64,000 nt of DNA. It comes from Aequorivita viscosa. Lineage in GTDB: Bacteria; Bacteroidota; Bacteroidia; Flavobacteriales; Flavobacteriaceae. A program made the translations under genes and the position numbers. Location: NCBI RefSeq assembly GCF_900106795.1, contig NZ_FNNS01000001.1, positions 1 through 64,000 on the forward strand, given 5' to 3'. Numbering within the stretch: the stretch's first letter is position 1; each line of letters starts with the position of its first letter. Of this stretch, positions 44,400 through 54,307 are shown one piece after another. The notes beneath the pieces were generated by a model. It did no database searches. It was not told the DNA's origin and was given only the letters and a program-made list of their open reading frames with translations.

Positions 44400-44500
44400 G
44401 TTGATTGTAAGAAAGAACAAGGAAGAAGGAAGAAGGAAGAAGGAATAAAGAGTAAAGAACAAAGAACAAAGAATAAAGAATTAAGAGCAAAGAGCAAGCT
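44400..44500. repeat. A/G-rich degenerate tandem repeat
   Basis: Units such as GGAAGAA and AAAGAACA recur over about 90 bp between the DUF5683 gene and dapB. It is a low-complexity purine-rich tract of slippage-prone DNA. Confidence 0.75.
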
Positions 44501-44549
44501 CACAAGATTTACTAATAATCAAAAGATACCCGCCCACGCGGGCATTGCA

Positions 44550-45254
44550 ATGAAAATAGCACTCCTAGGATACGGAAAAATGGGCAAAACGATTGAAAAA
44601 TTGGCGTTGGAAAAAGGTCATGCTATCGTTTACAAAAGTACCAAGGAATCTTCTGAAGGTAAATTTGAAGATGCTGAAGTAGCCATTGAGTTTTCTTCGC
44701 CAGAAGCTGCTGTTGGAAACATTTCGAAAGCATTGGAAGCAGAAATACCAGTTGTTTCTGGTACCACAGGTTGGTTAAAGCAATACGATGAAATGGTAAA
44801 CTTATGTGAAAAGCGTAACGGAAGTTTCATTTATGCGTCCAATTTCAGTATTGGCGTCAATTTGTTTTTTAGTATAAACAAATACGTTGCAGAATTACTC
44901 GCTCCTTGGAAAGAATACAATGTTTCTGTTGAAGAAATTCATCACACTGAAAAGAAAGATGCACCAAGCGGGACAGCAATCACGATTGCTGAGGGAATAC
45001 TGAATCACAGTGATAAAAAAGAATGGAAACTGGATGGAGATAAACCTGGCGAGTTGAAGATTTCCGCCAAAAGGGAGGATGATGTAAAAGGAACGCATAC
45101 CGTTTCGTACGATTCCACCATTGATACTATTTCGCTTAAGCACGAAGCCCATTCCCGTGATGGATTTGCGTTAGGTGCAATTATAGCCGCAGAGTGGTTG
45201 AAAGATAGAAAAGGAGTATTTACAATGAAAGATGTTTTGAAGATTAAAGATTAA
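44550..45254 (+). CDS. dapB: 4-hydroxy-tetrahydrodipicolinate reductase
   Basis: A 234-residue DapB. The dinucleotide-binding GYGKMGKTIE is at 7-16, and the substrate block EIHHTEKKDAPSGTA (129-143) supplies the catalytic H131 and K136 region. The enzyme is shorter than the roughly 270-residue proteobacterial DapB but normal for Bacteroidota. It carries out the second committed step to meso-DAP and lysine. It lies between the DUF5683 gene and lepB. A purine-rich tract and a short GCCCGCGTGGGCGGG-type palindrome (near 44530-44545) precede its start. Confidence 0.95.
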   Translation: MKIALLGYGKMGKTIEKLALEKGHAIVYKSTKESSEGKFEDAEVAIEFSSPEAAVGNISKALEAEIPVVSGTTGWLKQYDEMVNLCEKRNGSFIYASNFSIGVNLFFSINKYVAELLAPWKEYNVSVEEIHHTEKKDAPSGTAITIAEGILNHSDKKEWKLDGDKPGELKISAKREDDVKGTHTVSYDSTIDTISLKHEAHSRDGFALGAIIAAEWLKDRKGVFTMKDVLKIKD

Positions 45255-45282
45255 CGACTTTATATCAAATCTCAAAATATGT

Positions 45283-45355
45283 CGCCCTGAGCACAGTCGA
45301 AGGGTAAATTAAAAAGTTACCATAAATTGTCACCCTGAGCGCAGTCGAAGGGTCG
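45283..45355. repeat. Two CCCTGAGC...GTCGAAGGG repeats
   Basis: Two 20-bp elements, CCCTGAGCACAGTCGAAGGG and CCCTGAGCGCAGTCGAAGGG, about 45 bp apart, in the gap between dapB and lepB. They are of the same family as 6601-6648 and 11396-11457. Confidence 0.85.
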
Positions 45356-45373
45356 AAAAACAAATAACAAATT

Positions 45374-46939
45374 ATGAGTTGGATAGGTTGGTTTACAGTA
45401 TTTTTAATAATTCAGTTGGTCCATTTTGCGGGTACTTGGAAGTTGTATCAAATTGCAGGTAGAAAGTCTTGGGAAGCAGCTGTGCCTGTTTACAACGCAA
45501 TAGTCTTGATGAAAATTATTAATAGACCTTGGTGGTGGACGATTCTTTTGTTTGTTCCAATTGTAAATTTAATAATGTTTCCAGTAATCTGGGTTGAAAC
45601 GCTTCGTAGTTTTGGGCGTAACTCTACGGCAGACACTGTTTTGGTCTTGTTGACCTTCGGACTTTATATTTACTATGTCAATTACACTCAAAATGTTTCT
45701 TTAATCGAAAATAGAAGCTTAAAACCTCGTACTTCTGCGGGTGAATGGGTGAGTTCTATTCTTTTTGCTGTTGTTGCGGCTACGATTGTGCATACGTATG
45801 TAATGCAGCCATTTACTATTCCAACTTCTTCGTTAGAGAAAACATTATTGGTTGGGGACTTCCTTTTTGTAAGTAAATTCCATTATGGCGCACGAACGCC
45901 AATGACAGCTGTGTCGTTTCCGATGGTACACGATACAATTCCTGTAATCCGTAAGAAATCGTATTTACCAAAGCCACAAATCCCATATTTTAGACTTCCT
46001 GGATTTCAAGAAATAAAACGAAATGATATTGTTGTTTTTAACTGGCCTGTAGATACGGTAAATGCCTTCCAACAGTACGGTGATGGGAAGTATTATTATA
46101 AACCCATCGATAAAAAATCAAACTACGTAAAGCGTGCGGTAGGAATGCCTGGAGATTCTTTGGAAGTACGCGAAGGTTACGTTTTTATCAACGGAAAACA
46201 AAATGAATTGCCAGATAGGGCACGACTTCAATTTCGATATGCGCTTAAAACCACTGGGCAAATCAATCCGCAATTGCTTGTAAATCGTTACGATATAACT
46301 GATGGTTATGAATACGATCAAGAAAATAGCATTTACTATTTTAGAGCTATTTCGGACGAATCGCTAGATAAAATCAGAAACAACCCAAGTGTTTTAGAAG
46401 TAATTCCATTAAAAAGTAGGAAAGGACAATGGGATCGTGGAATTTTCCCAAATCACGGAGCATATCCCTGGAATAACGATTTCTTTGGACCGTTATATAT
46501 TCCAAAAGAAGGCGCAACGGTGGCAATTACCCCAGAAACACTTCCACTTTATAAAAGAATTATAGAAGTTTATGAAGGCAGTGAAATTGGACTTAACAAT
46601 AAAGTAACCCAAAGTGCCGGAGAAATATTATTGAACGGAAAACCAATTACTGAATATACTTTTAAAATGGACTACTATTGGATGATGGGGGATAACCGAA
46701 ATAATAGTGAAGATGCGCGGACTTGGGGGTTTGTTCCATTTAATCACGTAGTTGGAAAACCTGTGTTTGTATGGATGAGTTGGGATGGCATCAATAAAAA
46801 AGTGCGTTGGGATCGTGTTTTCACTACCGTTGGAGGAAGTGGAAAGCCCGTTTCTTACTTTATTTACTTTGTTGGATTAGTAATTGCTTGGTTTGCTTTT
46901 GACTTTTTCAGAAAACGCAAGAAGGCGGCCGGAAAGTAG
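45374..46939 (+). CDS. lepB: Signal peptidase I
   Basis: A 521-residue leader peptidase, about twice the length of the E. coli enzyme's catalytic region. Residues 1-110 form a DUF5684-like membrane domain (GRKSWEAAVPVYNAIVLMKI), then a second membrane helix. The catalytic serine is S153 in PTSSLEKTLLVGDFL and the lysine is K253 in NYVKRAVGMPGD; the GDNRNNSEDARTWGFVP box is near the C-terminus. The usual Ser-Met is Ser-Leu here. A large insertion separates the lysine from the late box. A C-terminal hydrophobic helix (about 490-512) follows. It cleaves signal peptides of exported proteins. Confidence 0.93.
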   Translation: MSWIGWFTVFLIIQLVHFAGTWKLYQIAGRKSWEAAVPVYNAIVLMKIINRPWWWTILLFVPIVNLIMFPVIWVETLRSFGRNSTADTVLVLLTFGLYIYYVNYTQNVSLIENRSLKPRTSAGEWVSSILFAVVAATIVHTYVMQPFTIPTSSLEKTLLVGDFLFVSKFHYGARTPMTAVSFPMVHDTIPVIRKKSYLPKPQIPYFRLPGFQEIKRNDIVVFNWPVDTVNAFQQYGDGKYYYKPIDKKSNYVKRAVGMPGDSLEVREGYVFINGKQNELPDRARLQFRYALKTTGQINPQLLVNRYDITDGYEYDQENSIYYFRAISDESLDKIRNNPSVLEVIPLKSRKGQWDRGIFPNHGAYPWNNDFFGPLYIPKEGATVAITPETLPLYKRIIEVYEGSEIGLNNKVTQSAGEILLNGKPITEYTFKMDYYWMMGDNRNNSEDARTWGFVPFNHVVGKPVFVWMSWDGINKKVRWDRVFTTVGGSGKPVSYFIYFVGLVIAWFAFDFFRKRKKAAGK

Positions 46940-47167
46940 GGTTTCTAGTGACTTAAATTTACTTCATTTTTGTGTTTCGGCGTTAAGTTTAGAGAGAAGT
47001 ACCTTGGTATAGCTTAATTAATAATTATACGTGCCTAGCTTGTAGCACTATATGGTATTTAAATTCAATCGAGAAACCTTTTTAAGAATGTTATGTGTTA
47101 TTGTGGTTGAAAATACCACTTAACTAATTAATCAAAATATGGGAAATAGGGCTACTGCGAAAACGTA

Positions 47168-49648
47168 CTATAGCCCAACAAGTTCCAAGAACTTCAAACC
47201 AAAAACGACTGCTCCCATACTTTCGCCATTGTAATACGAACGGACATAATCGATTCTTAAGAATCTGAAGTTTCCAATTCCAACATTGTCTAATCCTACG
47301 GAAAATTCCGAATATGGTTTTTGTTGTTCAGTGCCAAGAACGTGCGCGCCAACAATCAAATTAAAGTTTAACTGGTTAATACCTGGAATTTTGCCCAAAA
47401 CCCATCCTCTAAAATCGTGTTCTAGGTGACCTTCAAAATAACTTTTGTTCGTGCTGAGTTGGTAATAAGGCATCAGATTGAAAACATTGGTATAATTTGG
47501 CGCAGTTCCTACTCTTGTTTGATTTCCATTAAAATGTTTGTAGTCTACAAAAGAGATTCCGTCGCCATTAGCAAATCCCCCTCCTTTTAAATTATAGTTG
47601 AATTCGCCTTTGTTTCCAACAGTAATGGATTGTCGTAATCCTGCCTCAAACTGAGTGAAATTATAACGACTTTCTGAAGTTGCAATCCCGTTTTCGATAG
47701 CAAGGTTCAACGTAGGGTATTTATTACTTCCCAAATTGAATTTCATATCGGGATTGGAGTAATATTTTTGAGCAAAATTGATTCGGGCACTCACTATAGA
47801 CTTCACAATGTTGTGTTCGGAAATAGCTGCATTGTTAAAGTTGGTTGGAGCCAATGGGTTATTGCTCGAATAACTCAAATCGTTATTCGGAATCATTACA
47901 TAGTCCGTATTGTTGAAAAGGGGCTTTCTATTTTCGTAACCTGCACTCGCCGAAATATGAAGTCCGTTGAAAACTTCTTGACTATATCCTAACCGTCCGT
48001 AATTAAGCTCATAGAGCTTCATATAATTCCTTTCAAAGAATAGGGTAGAGACAGTGTTGATAATAGGAGAGATGGGCTCTGTGCTGTTAAATTGAGCAAC
48101 TTTACTTCCGCCGCTTAGTGAGAGGCGTAATTTATCCTTCCAATTATAATTTCTAAGGATATAACCATCAAAACGTAGTCTGTCTTCAGAGAGACCGTAA
48201 TCGGCTTTTACAGAAGCTATAAACACGTTGGTTTGGTTATCGTCGAACCACTTTCTATAACTTAATCCTGCATTGGCATTCCACCCTTGAACGGTGTTGA
48301 AATTAATTTTAGTTATTGGGCCGTCGTAATTAACAGACCATTTGTCGTAAGAATTTCTGAATGAGTAACCCGTCAATGGCGATAAAAATCCCACTTTATT
48401 CGATTTAGAATCGATAGAATCTAAGTACGGCTTTGAGCGTCGAATTACTTGAAGACTGTCTCTTCTTACATAATCTTTTAATTCTTCGTTAGTTAGAGGA
48501 ACGGGGCGGATTCCTTTCCAAAATAGACTATCTTTTTTATTTGCTCCTTCTTTAAATGAAAGCACTTCATTGGTAAAAGATTTTTTGGTGAATTCAGGTT
48601 GAAAGTCATAATTGGAATACACAGCTATAAATTGCCCGTCGCCCTTCATTCCTAACATCCCAAACCCAAAATCGATAGTTTGTGAAATTTTCACCCAAAA
48701 ATTGTATTGTGAATCGTATTTGTAGTTTTGTTTTACTGTTAAATCACTAACAAAGGGTATTTGTATCGCAGCGCCTGTAGTGGAAAGTTCTACACCGTAC
48801 AGTTGCCAATCGTCTTCAACTATATACACATATCCTTGCCAAACCCTATCTTTAGGGCGACGAGGAATTACTTTAATTTTATTGATAAGTTTCGAGCCTT
48901 CGTAAAAAACACCATCTAATTTGTAATTGTAATAACTCATTGCATTTGATGCAATTGGCGAAACTAGGGCGGTGTTCATTTCAATCGTGTTTTCGTAATA
49001 CGAAAGATTGGCGCTTTGGGCACTGTTAAAGCTAAACCCGTTATCGTTCCCGCTTACTTTGGAAGCAATGATTTTCTCGGTGAAATTATCTGGTTTTTGA
49101 TATGCTATTTCTGAAATGGTTTCGGATAAATAGACTATTCCTGTGCGTGTGGAATCAAGCGCTCCGTCGAAATCGCCGACTTCCTGTCCAAAAATTTTCT
49201 CAGGAATGTCCTTTACACGCCAAAGTCCGCGAGAGTAAAAGTCTGCGGTGTATTCACTCAATTTCTCTAAATTTTGCTTTCTACGCGCAATTGTTTCTCG
49301 GATAATTCGGTATGCAGGGTCTTCTTGCGTATTTAAAACAACTTCGTCTAAACTCGTAGTTTCTTCCAAGAGGGTAACATTTAAAATATGCGGAAACGAA
49401 GTAGGAGCAACGGTTTTGGTAATCGATTTGTAACCTAAAAACTGAAATGTAATTTGATATTTCCCTTTTTCGGATATGTTTAGGGAGTAATTGCCATCGT
49501 CGTTTGATGTGGTTCCTTTATAGCTATCTTGAAGATAAATATTTACATACGGCAGCGGTTCTCCATTAATGTCGGTTACTTTTCCAGCAATTTGTGCGGT
49601 TAGGTTGGTTGAAATTAATATGAACAACAATAGAAACTTTTGCAACAT
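47168..49648 (-). CDS. DUF5686 outer-membrane protein with carboxypeptidase-like regulatory domain
   Basis: An 826-residue protein. A signal peptide (1-18) is followed by a CarboxypepD_reg-like domain (about 20-100, GKVTDINGEPLPYVNIYL), a DUF5686 region, and a C-terminal beta-barrel-like part from about 440 on (alternating strands, e.g. LNYGRLGYSQEVFNGLHIS). The architecture is that of an outer-membrane protein related to TonB-dependent-receptor N-domains but without a plug. Its function is unknown. ATG at 49648 gives a proper signal peptide; the longer TTG frame does not. Single gene. Confidence 0.85.
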   Translation of the reverse strand: MLQKFLLLFILISTNLTAQIAGKVTDINGEPLPYVNIYLQDSYKGTTSNDDGNYSLNISEKGKYQITFQFLGYKSITKTVAPTSFPHILNVTLLEETTSLDEVVLNTQEDPAYRIIRETIARRKQNLEKLSEYTADFYSRGLWRVKDIPEKIFGQEVGDFDGALDSTRTGIVYLSETISEIAYQKPDNFTEKIIASKVSGNDNGFSFNSAQSANLSYYENTIEMNTALVSPIASNAMSYYNYKLDGVFYEGSKLINKIKVIPRRPKDRVWQGYVYIVEDDWQLYGVELSTTGAAIQIPFVSDLTVKQNYKYDSQYNFWVKISQTIDFGFGMLGMKGDGQFIAVYSNYDFQPEFTKKSFTNEVLSFKEGANKKDSLFWKGIRPVPLTNEELKDYVRRDSLQVIRRSKPYLDSIDSKSNKVGFLSPLTGYSFRNSYDKWSVNYDGPITKINFNTVQGWNANAGLSYRKWFDDNQTNVFIASVKADYGLSEDRLRFDGYILRNYNWKDKLRLSLSGGSKVAQFNSTEPISPIINTVSTLFFERNYMKLYELNYGRLGYSQEVFNGLHISASAGYENRKPLFNNTDYVMIPNNDLSYSSNNPLAPTNFNNAAISEHNIVKSIVSARINFAQKYYSNPDMKFNLGSNKYPTLNLAIENGIATSESRYNFTQFEAGLRQSITVGNKGEFNYNLKGGGFANGDGISFVDYKHFNGNQTRVGTAPNYTNVFNLMPYYQLSTNKSYFEGHLEHDFRGWVLGKIPGINQLNFNLIVGAHVLGTEQQKPYSEFSVGLDNVGIGNFRFLRIDYVRSYYNGESMGAVVFGLKFLELVGL

Positions 49649-49781
49649 ATGTAGATTTAATAGTGGGTTTGTTAATGCAATATACAAAGAAACAGCTCTT
49701 AAAGTATCAATAAAAAATGGAGCGAAAATTACGTTTCAAATTCATCAATAATCACAACGTTTATGTTTTAGACTAGCCTAA

Positions 49782-49824
49782 AAAAATAGCGCAATCACTT
49801 GGAGTTCAAATTAAATTGCGCTAT
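49782..49824 (-). terminator. Rho-independent terminator after the YejK-like gene
   Basis: On the minus strand ATAGCGCAAT pairs with ATTGCGCTAT around an A/T-rich loop, followed by TTTTTT. It lies about 10 bp after the stop codon of the nucleoid-associated protein gene. Confidence 0.85.
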
Positions 49825-49834
49825 CATTTAAAGT

Positions 49835-50893
49835 TTAGCTTTTCTCTTCTTTGTTGAAGTACACAAGATAATAATACATTTGCTTTTCTTCATCCCAACC
49901 TTTTTCAACAAATTTATCGGCACTTTCTGGGTTGATAAAATCTAGTTTTATCTGAATGTTTGTATCCAGGTTGATTATGTTTTTTATCTTTTTTCGCGCA
50001 GCAGTTACGGCGGTATTGGCGATTGGAAAAGTGGTTAAATCTTCAATGCTATATTTAGGAGATTTTTCTGCTTTGTAGTTTTGGAATTCAGGAATCAAAT
50101 CTGGATTGTCGATAACTTCATTCATAAAAGCAGTCTCTTCAAAATTGTCATTTTTCGCAAAATGGTTAACTGCTCTATTCATAAACATAACCTCTTGTTT
50201 TTTGTCTTCTGCGGGCAGCACTATATCTTTCGCAAAATCCTGACAAAATTTCAAGTATTTCTTTGTGTAGAAGTTGTCATCGGCCAAGGCTTCTACTGCA
50301 AGAAAGTTCTCTATCCAATAGCGCGTGTCGTAACGATTGCTATCTACCGAAAGCACTTTATACCCTTCTTCTTTATTAGCGTTAAAAATAAGGCATCCTT
50401 TATCTAATTTGTTGAGGTTTACGCCTTGTTCAAGGAGTGCATCCAATTGGTTTTCTTTTTCTGAAAACTGTAAAAAATCCTGCTTTAATTCGCTTTTAAA
50501 AATTCCGATAGCGTCCATTTTTACGTTGTCTAGCTGAACATTTTCAAGATAAGCAACATAGACCTCCCCATTTTTAATATGCGGATGCTCCGATTGGTTA
50601 AATAAGTGCGAAGTGATTTTTTTAGACAGTTCGTGAACGCTGTTCGGGTTTTCAAAAATTGCAGAGACAATATTGTAAAGCTCGTGAAACTCTAAATCGG
50701 CCTCGTGGGAAAAATGAAAATAGTTTTCTTCTTTTTCACGAAATGGCTTTAGAAAAAATTCTTTCATCAACGGCGTTAACTCGTCATCTAGCTTATAAGG
50801 GTCTGATGAAAGAAACATAGGTTCGTTTCGGCTCTTGTTGCCAACACGATGAATAGAAAGAGATGCTATATGGGTACCGAATAGGTTTATCAT
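49835..50893 (-). CDS. Nucleoid-associated protein, YejK/NdpA family
   Basis: A 352-residue protein of the 37-kDa nucleoid-associated family (PF04245). Visible marks are NLFGTHIASLSIHRVGNK at the N-terminus, then GEVYVAYLENVQLDN-like and FGCLIFN-type strands (CLIFNANKEEGYKVL), and the C-terminal KLDFINPESADKFVEKGWDE. The E. coli homologue YejK co-purifies with the nucleoid. Length is normal. It is monocistronic with its own terminator and lies just downstream of the pRiA4b-ORF-3-like gene (133 bp gap). Confidence 0.9.
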   Translation of the reverse strand: MINLFGTHIASLSIHRVGNKSRNEPMFLSSDPYKLDDELTPLMKEFFLKPFREKEENYFHFSHEADLEFHELYNIVSAIFENPNSVHELSKKITSHLFNQSEHPHIKNGEVYVAYLENVQLDNVKMDAIGIFKSELKQDFLQFSEKENQLDALLEQGVNLNKLDKGCLIFNANKEEGYKVLSVDSNRYDTRYWIENFLAVEALADDNFYTKKYLKFCQDFAKDIVLPAEDKKQEVMFMNRAVNHFAKNDNFEETAFMNEVIDNPDLIPEFQNYKAEKSPKYSIEDLTTFPIANTAVTAARKKIKNIINLDTNIQIKLDFINPESADKFVEKGWDEEKQMYYYLVYFNKEEKS

Positions 50894-51026
50894 TTTTTAA
50901 TTTCTAATTATTAGTTTTAGTTATGAGTGCAGCGTTATGAGTGCAATGTTTTTTTCAAGAATTAACAATTGGCGAATTAATTTATAAAACCATTTCTTAG
51001 AACACTGCGTTCTGACTACTGAATTA

Positions 51027-51554
51027 CTAATTCCAGTTTTCATCAAATCCTAGGCTGTCATAGTCTTCAGGGTCTAGATCGAATTCTTCGTCGAAATCGC
51101 TGTCAAAATCGTCTTCGCCACCAATTTTTTCAGAAGTGAATTCTTTTTCGGGTGCTATTGCAGGAATTTGCCCGTGAACATACATAAGGTTCGGGTACAT
51201 TACGCCATCTTCAACTTCGCCAATATCGGCCAATTCGACCATAAATGTCCACATACTTAAGAAGTCGTATACGTAGATTAATTTTGTTTCTTCCTCTGAA
51301 ACCACTTCATCTAAAAAAGTATCACTCATAATTCGAATTTTACCTGGTTCTTCGCCTAAATCGAACAAACAGATTTCTTCTCCTTCTTCCCATAACTCGT
51401 TGCTTTTATAAAACGACGCCATTTCTTGGCCGTCAAACCCAAAGGCTTGAACAATGGCATTATGAAAATCTTCTAATGTGGCAGATGCCTGTATTTCGAT
51501 GTCGCGGAAAACGTCTTCGTCTGTATCGAGGATTATTCTGAAACGGTAAATCAT
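51027..51554 (-). CDS. Plasmid pRiA4b ORF-3-like / IS1096 TnpR-passenger protein
   Basis: A 175-residue acidic protein. The first ~130 residues match the plasmid pRiA4b ORF-3-like family (MIYRFRIILDTDEDVFRDIE, LEDFHNAIVQAFGFDGQEM), known in insertion elements as a passenger gene of unknown role. The C-terminal 40 residues are a strongly acidic tail (many Asp/Glu). No transposase or IS boundary is close, so it appears to be a resident chromosomal gene. Function unknown. Confidence 0.85.
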   Translation of the reverse strand: MIYRFRIILDTDEDVFRDIEIQASATLEDFHNAIVQAFGFDGQEMASFYKSNELWEEGEEICLFDLGEEPGKIRIMSDTFLDEVVSEEETKLIYVYDFLSMWTFMVELADIGEVEDGVMYPNLMYVHGQIPAIAPEKEFTSEKIGGEDDFDSDFDEEFDLDPEDYDSLGFDENWN

Positions 51555-51721
51555 GAGTATAGCTTTTATTAGGGCGCAAAGTTACTTAAAAAGTAAGCAG
51601 ATAAGTGCGTCTGTTTTTAGTTTTGATTAAGTTTTTAAAATGTCAAAAATTGCAGTATTTGACTGTGTATTGAGTGGTTAGGATAAAAATATCGGCCTCA
51701 TTCAACCACTTATAATGTTTC

Positions 51722-52741
51722 TTATTTTGTAAATCTGTGAAGTACATAGGTCATATTTGCTAGTAAAAAGAAAGCTGTAACCTGATGCAACACTCCTAAA
51801 GTAACCGGTACTTGGTATAAAAGTGTAAAAACGCCTAACACAAACTGCACCAACACTAAAACCAGCAATAGTTTTATGCCATTTTTTTGTGGTTTTGTTA
51901 GTTCCAAATTACGCGTTTTGTACCAAAGATAAGCTATAAAGCCAACCACGATATACGCTAAATATCTATGAACAAACTGCACACCGCTTTTACCTTCAAC
52001 AAAGTTTCTCCATACGGGAGTTTGCTCAATGTAAACGGTTTCGTGCATCCATTTTCCGTCTGCCATCATTGGCCAATTGTTGTGAATCCAGCCTGCGCCC
52101 AATCCTGCAACAAATGCTCCCCAAATTATTTGAATCAACAAAATTGCTAGTCCAATTCGAATTAGATTTCGGATGTGAGTGTTAATTTGCTTTTTTACCG
52201 GATACCACAGATCCATCGCCACCCAAAAGGTATATGCGAATGTTATGAAAGCGGCAGTAAGGTGCATTGCTAATCGGTAATGACTAACATCGGGCTGGTC
52301 TATCAACCCACTTTTCACCATAAACCAGCCTAAAAACCCTTGAAATCCACCAAGGAAAAATAGAATAAGCGATTTTTTAATGGTGGGTGTGGTGAGCTGT
52401 TTTCTAATTAGAAAATATAGGAAAGGAATGATGAATACAATTCCTAATAACCTTCCTAAAACACGGTGAATGTATTCCCAGAAATAGATTTGTTTAAAAT
52501 CTTCAAGTTCAAAATGGTAATGTTTCTTTTGATACTCAGGGAATTGTTTATAATGTTCAAATTCAGCAACCCATTCCGCTTCGTTCAACGGCGGAATCGT
52601 TCCTGAGATAAGATTGTAACTGGAAATTGAAAGTCCAGAATGAGTAAGACGGGTAATACCTCCTACTACAACCATTACGAAAATCAAAAAGCATCCTGTA
52701 AGGAGCCAGTAGATTACTTTTTTGTTGTCTTTGTTTGCCAC
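51722..52741 (-). CDS. ctaA: COX15/CtaA heme A synthase
   Basis: A 339-residue membrane protein with about eight helices. It shows the CtaA motifs: GGITRLTHSGLSIS near the N-terminus, EYIHRVLGRLLG, and later HRYLAYIVVG and LHQVTAFFLL, with histidines expected to bind heme. It converts heme O to heme A for cytochrome oxidase. GTG at 52741 (ANKDNKKVIYWL) starts the frame. There is no cox gene near it. A GAGTTATGA-type dispersed repeat lies just upstream (52749-52780). Confidence 0.92.
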   Translation of the reverse strand: MANKDNKKVIYWLLTGCFLIFVMVVVGGITRLTHSGLSISSYNLISGTIPPLNEAEWVAEFEHYKQFPEYQKKHYHFELEDFKQIYFWEYIHRVLGRLLGIVFIIPFLYFLIRKQLTTPTIKKSLILFFLGGFQGFLGWFMVKSGLIDQPDVSHYRLAMHLTAAFITFAYTFWVAMDLWYPVKKQINTHIRNLIRIGLAILLIQIIWGAFVAGLGAGWIHNNWPMMADGKWMHETVYIEQTPVWRNFVEGKSGVQFVHRYLAYIVVGFIAYLWYKTRNLELTKPQKNGIKLLLVLVLVQFVLGVFTLLYQVPVTLGVLHQVTAFFLLANMTYVLHRFTK

Positions 52742-52801
52742 GGAATTATGGTTATGAGTTCAGGGTTATGAGTTATGAGTTTTTTACCACAAGTACACGA
52801 A

Positions 52802-54250
52802 TTACTTTTTTTCCGTTCCCCCCTCAGGGGTTAACGGGACTAATCCAATAGCCTTTCCTTTTTTTAGCATAAATTCCCGAGCAGCTTCATATTCATTCGG
52901 GATCTCACCTTCCAAAATCGCTTCTTTTATGGCGTCTTTAATTATTCCAATTTCGCGAGATGGCTTTAGATTAAACGTTTCCATAATCTCCTCACCCGTT
53001 ACAGGTGGCTGGAAATTCCGGATATGATCGCGTTCTTCAACTTCCACAAGTTTATTGCGAACTAGCTGAAAGTTCTTATGATATTTTTTAAACTTTTTCG
53101 GGTTTTTTGTAGTGATGTCTGCTTCGCAAAGCGTCATTAAATCTTCCACATAATCTCCCGCATCAAAAATTAATCTTCTTACCGCACTATCAGTAACTTC
53201 GGAAGCAAGCGCAATAGGGCGGGAGCTCATCAACACCATTTTCTGGACAAACTTCATCTTGTCGTTTAAAGGCATTTTTAAGCGTTTAAAAAGCTTATAA
53301 ACCATTTTGGCGCCTACAAATTCGTGAGCGTGAAATGTCCATCCTAATTTTTCATCAAACTTTTTAGTCGGTGCTTTCCCAATGTCGTGTAATAATGCAG
53401 CCCAACGCAGCCACAAGTCATCTGTGGTTTTTGAAATATTGTCTACTACTTCAAGTGTATGCCAAAAATTGTCCTTATGTGTTTGTCCTTCCTTTTCATC
53501 AATTCCTTGTAAGGCAACCAATTCGGGTAAAATAAAGGGTAGTAAGCCAGTTTTATGCAAAAGGGAAAAACCTTTTGATGGCGTTTCAGAAAGTAGGATT
53601 TTGTTAATTTCGTCAACAACCCGTTCTTTTGAAATTATTTTAATTCTATTAGCATTTCTTGAAATAGCATCAAGCGATTGTTTTTCAATAACGAAATCTA
53701 ATTGTGAAGCAAATCGGATAGCGCGTAACATCCGTAAAGGATCGTCACTATAGGTAATATCTGGATCTAGCGGAGTACGGATTATTTTGTTTCGTAAGTC
53801 TTCAATGCCGTTGAAAGGATCCAAAAGAGCTCCAAAATTTTCGTTTGAAAGACTTAAAGCCAGAGCATTTATTGTGAAATCGCGACGGTTTTGGTCGTCT
53901 TCTAATGTGCCATTTTCAACGGCGGGATTTCTACTTTCTTCAGAATATGATTCTTTTCTCGCCCCAACAAACTCTAGTTCAATCCCACCGGTTTTAAGCA
54001 TTGCGGTGCCGTAGGTTTTAAAGACTGAAACCTTTGGTTTTCCAGGCAGCAGTTTTGAAACTTCTTGTGCAAGGTCAATTCCGCTTCCAATTGCTACAAT
54101 ATCTATGTCTTTTGCTTCGCCTCGTTTTAAGATAAAATCGCGAACGTAGCCACCGATAACATAACTTTCTAGATTAAGATGTTTTGAAGCTTCTGAAACC
54201 GTTCTGAATATTGGGTTTTCTAAAGCCGATATATAGGTTTGTTTTGTCAT
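52802..54250 (-). CDS. cca: CCA-adding enzyme / poly(A) polymerase-family tRNA nucleotidyltransferase with HD domain
   Basis: A 482-residue protein. The class II nucleotidyltransferase head has GGYVRDFIL (33-41) and the catalytic DIDIVAIGSG (48-57). An RRDFTINALAL strand and DPLRMLRAIRFASQLDF follow; the HD domain (about 245-370) has LHDIGKAPTKKF. Head plus HD module is the usual Bacteroidota CCA-adding enzyme. It builds or repairs tRNA 3' CCA. The symbol is by family; the pcnB type cannot be excluded. It is monocistronic, with 350 bp of repeat-bearing DNA upstream. Confidence 0.92.
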   Translation of the reverse strand: MTKQTYISALENPIFRTVSEASKHLNLESYVIGGYVRDFILKRGEAKDIDIVAIGSGIDLAQEVSKLLPGKPKVSVFKTYGTAMLKTGGIELEFVGARKESYSEESRNPAVENGTLEDDQNRRDFTINALALSLSNENFGALLDPFNGIEDLRNKIIRTPLDPDITYSDDPLRMLRAIRFASQLDFVIEKQSLDAISRNANRIKIISKERVVDEINKILLSETPSKGFSLLHKTGLLPFILPELVALQGIDEKEGQTHKDNFWHTLEVVDNISKTTDDLWLRWAALLHDIGKAPTKKFDEKLGWTFHAHEFVGAKMVYKLFKRLKMPLNDKMKFVQKMVLMSSRPIALASEVTDSAVRRLIFDAGDYVEDLMTLCEADITTKNPKKFKKYHKNFQLVRNKLVEVEERDHIRNFQPPVTGEEIMETFNLKPSREIGIIKDAIKEAILEGEIPNEYEAAREFMLKKGKAIGLVPLTPEGGTEKK

Positions 54251-54307
54251 TTAATTTTTCTCGCAAAGACGCCAAGGCGCAAAGGTTTTTAAGATTAAAG
54301 GCCTAAG

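Noticed and set aside
51027-51554. Insertion sequence suggested by the IS1096-passenger-like protein
   Set aside because: No transposase, terminal inverted repeats or target-site duplication were found around it.
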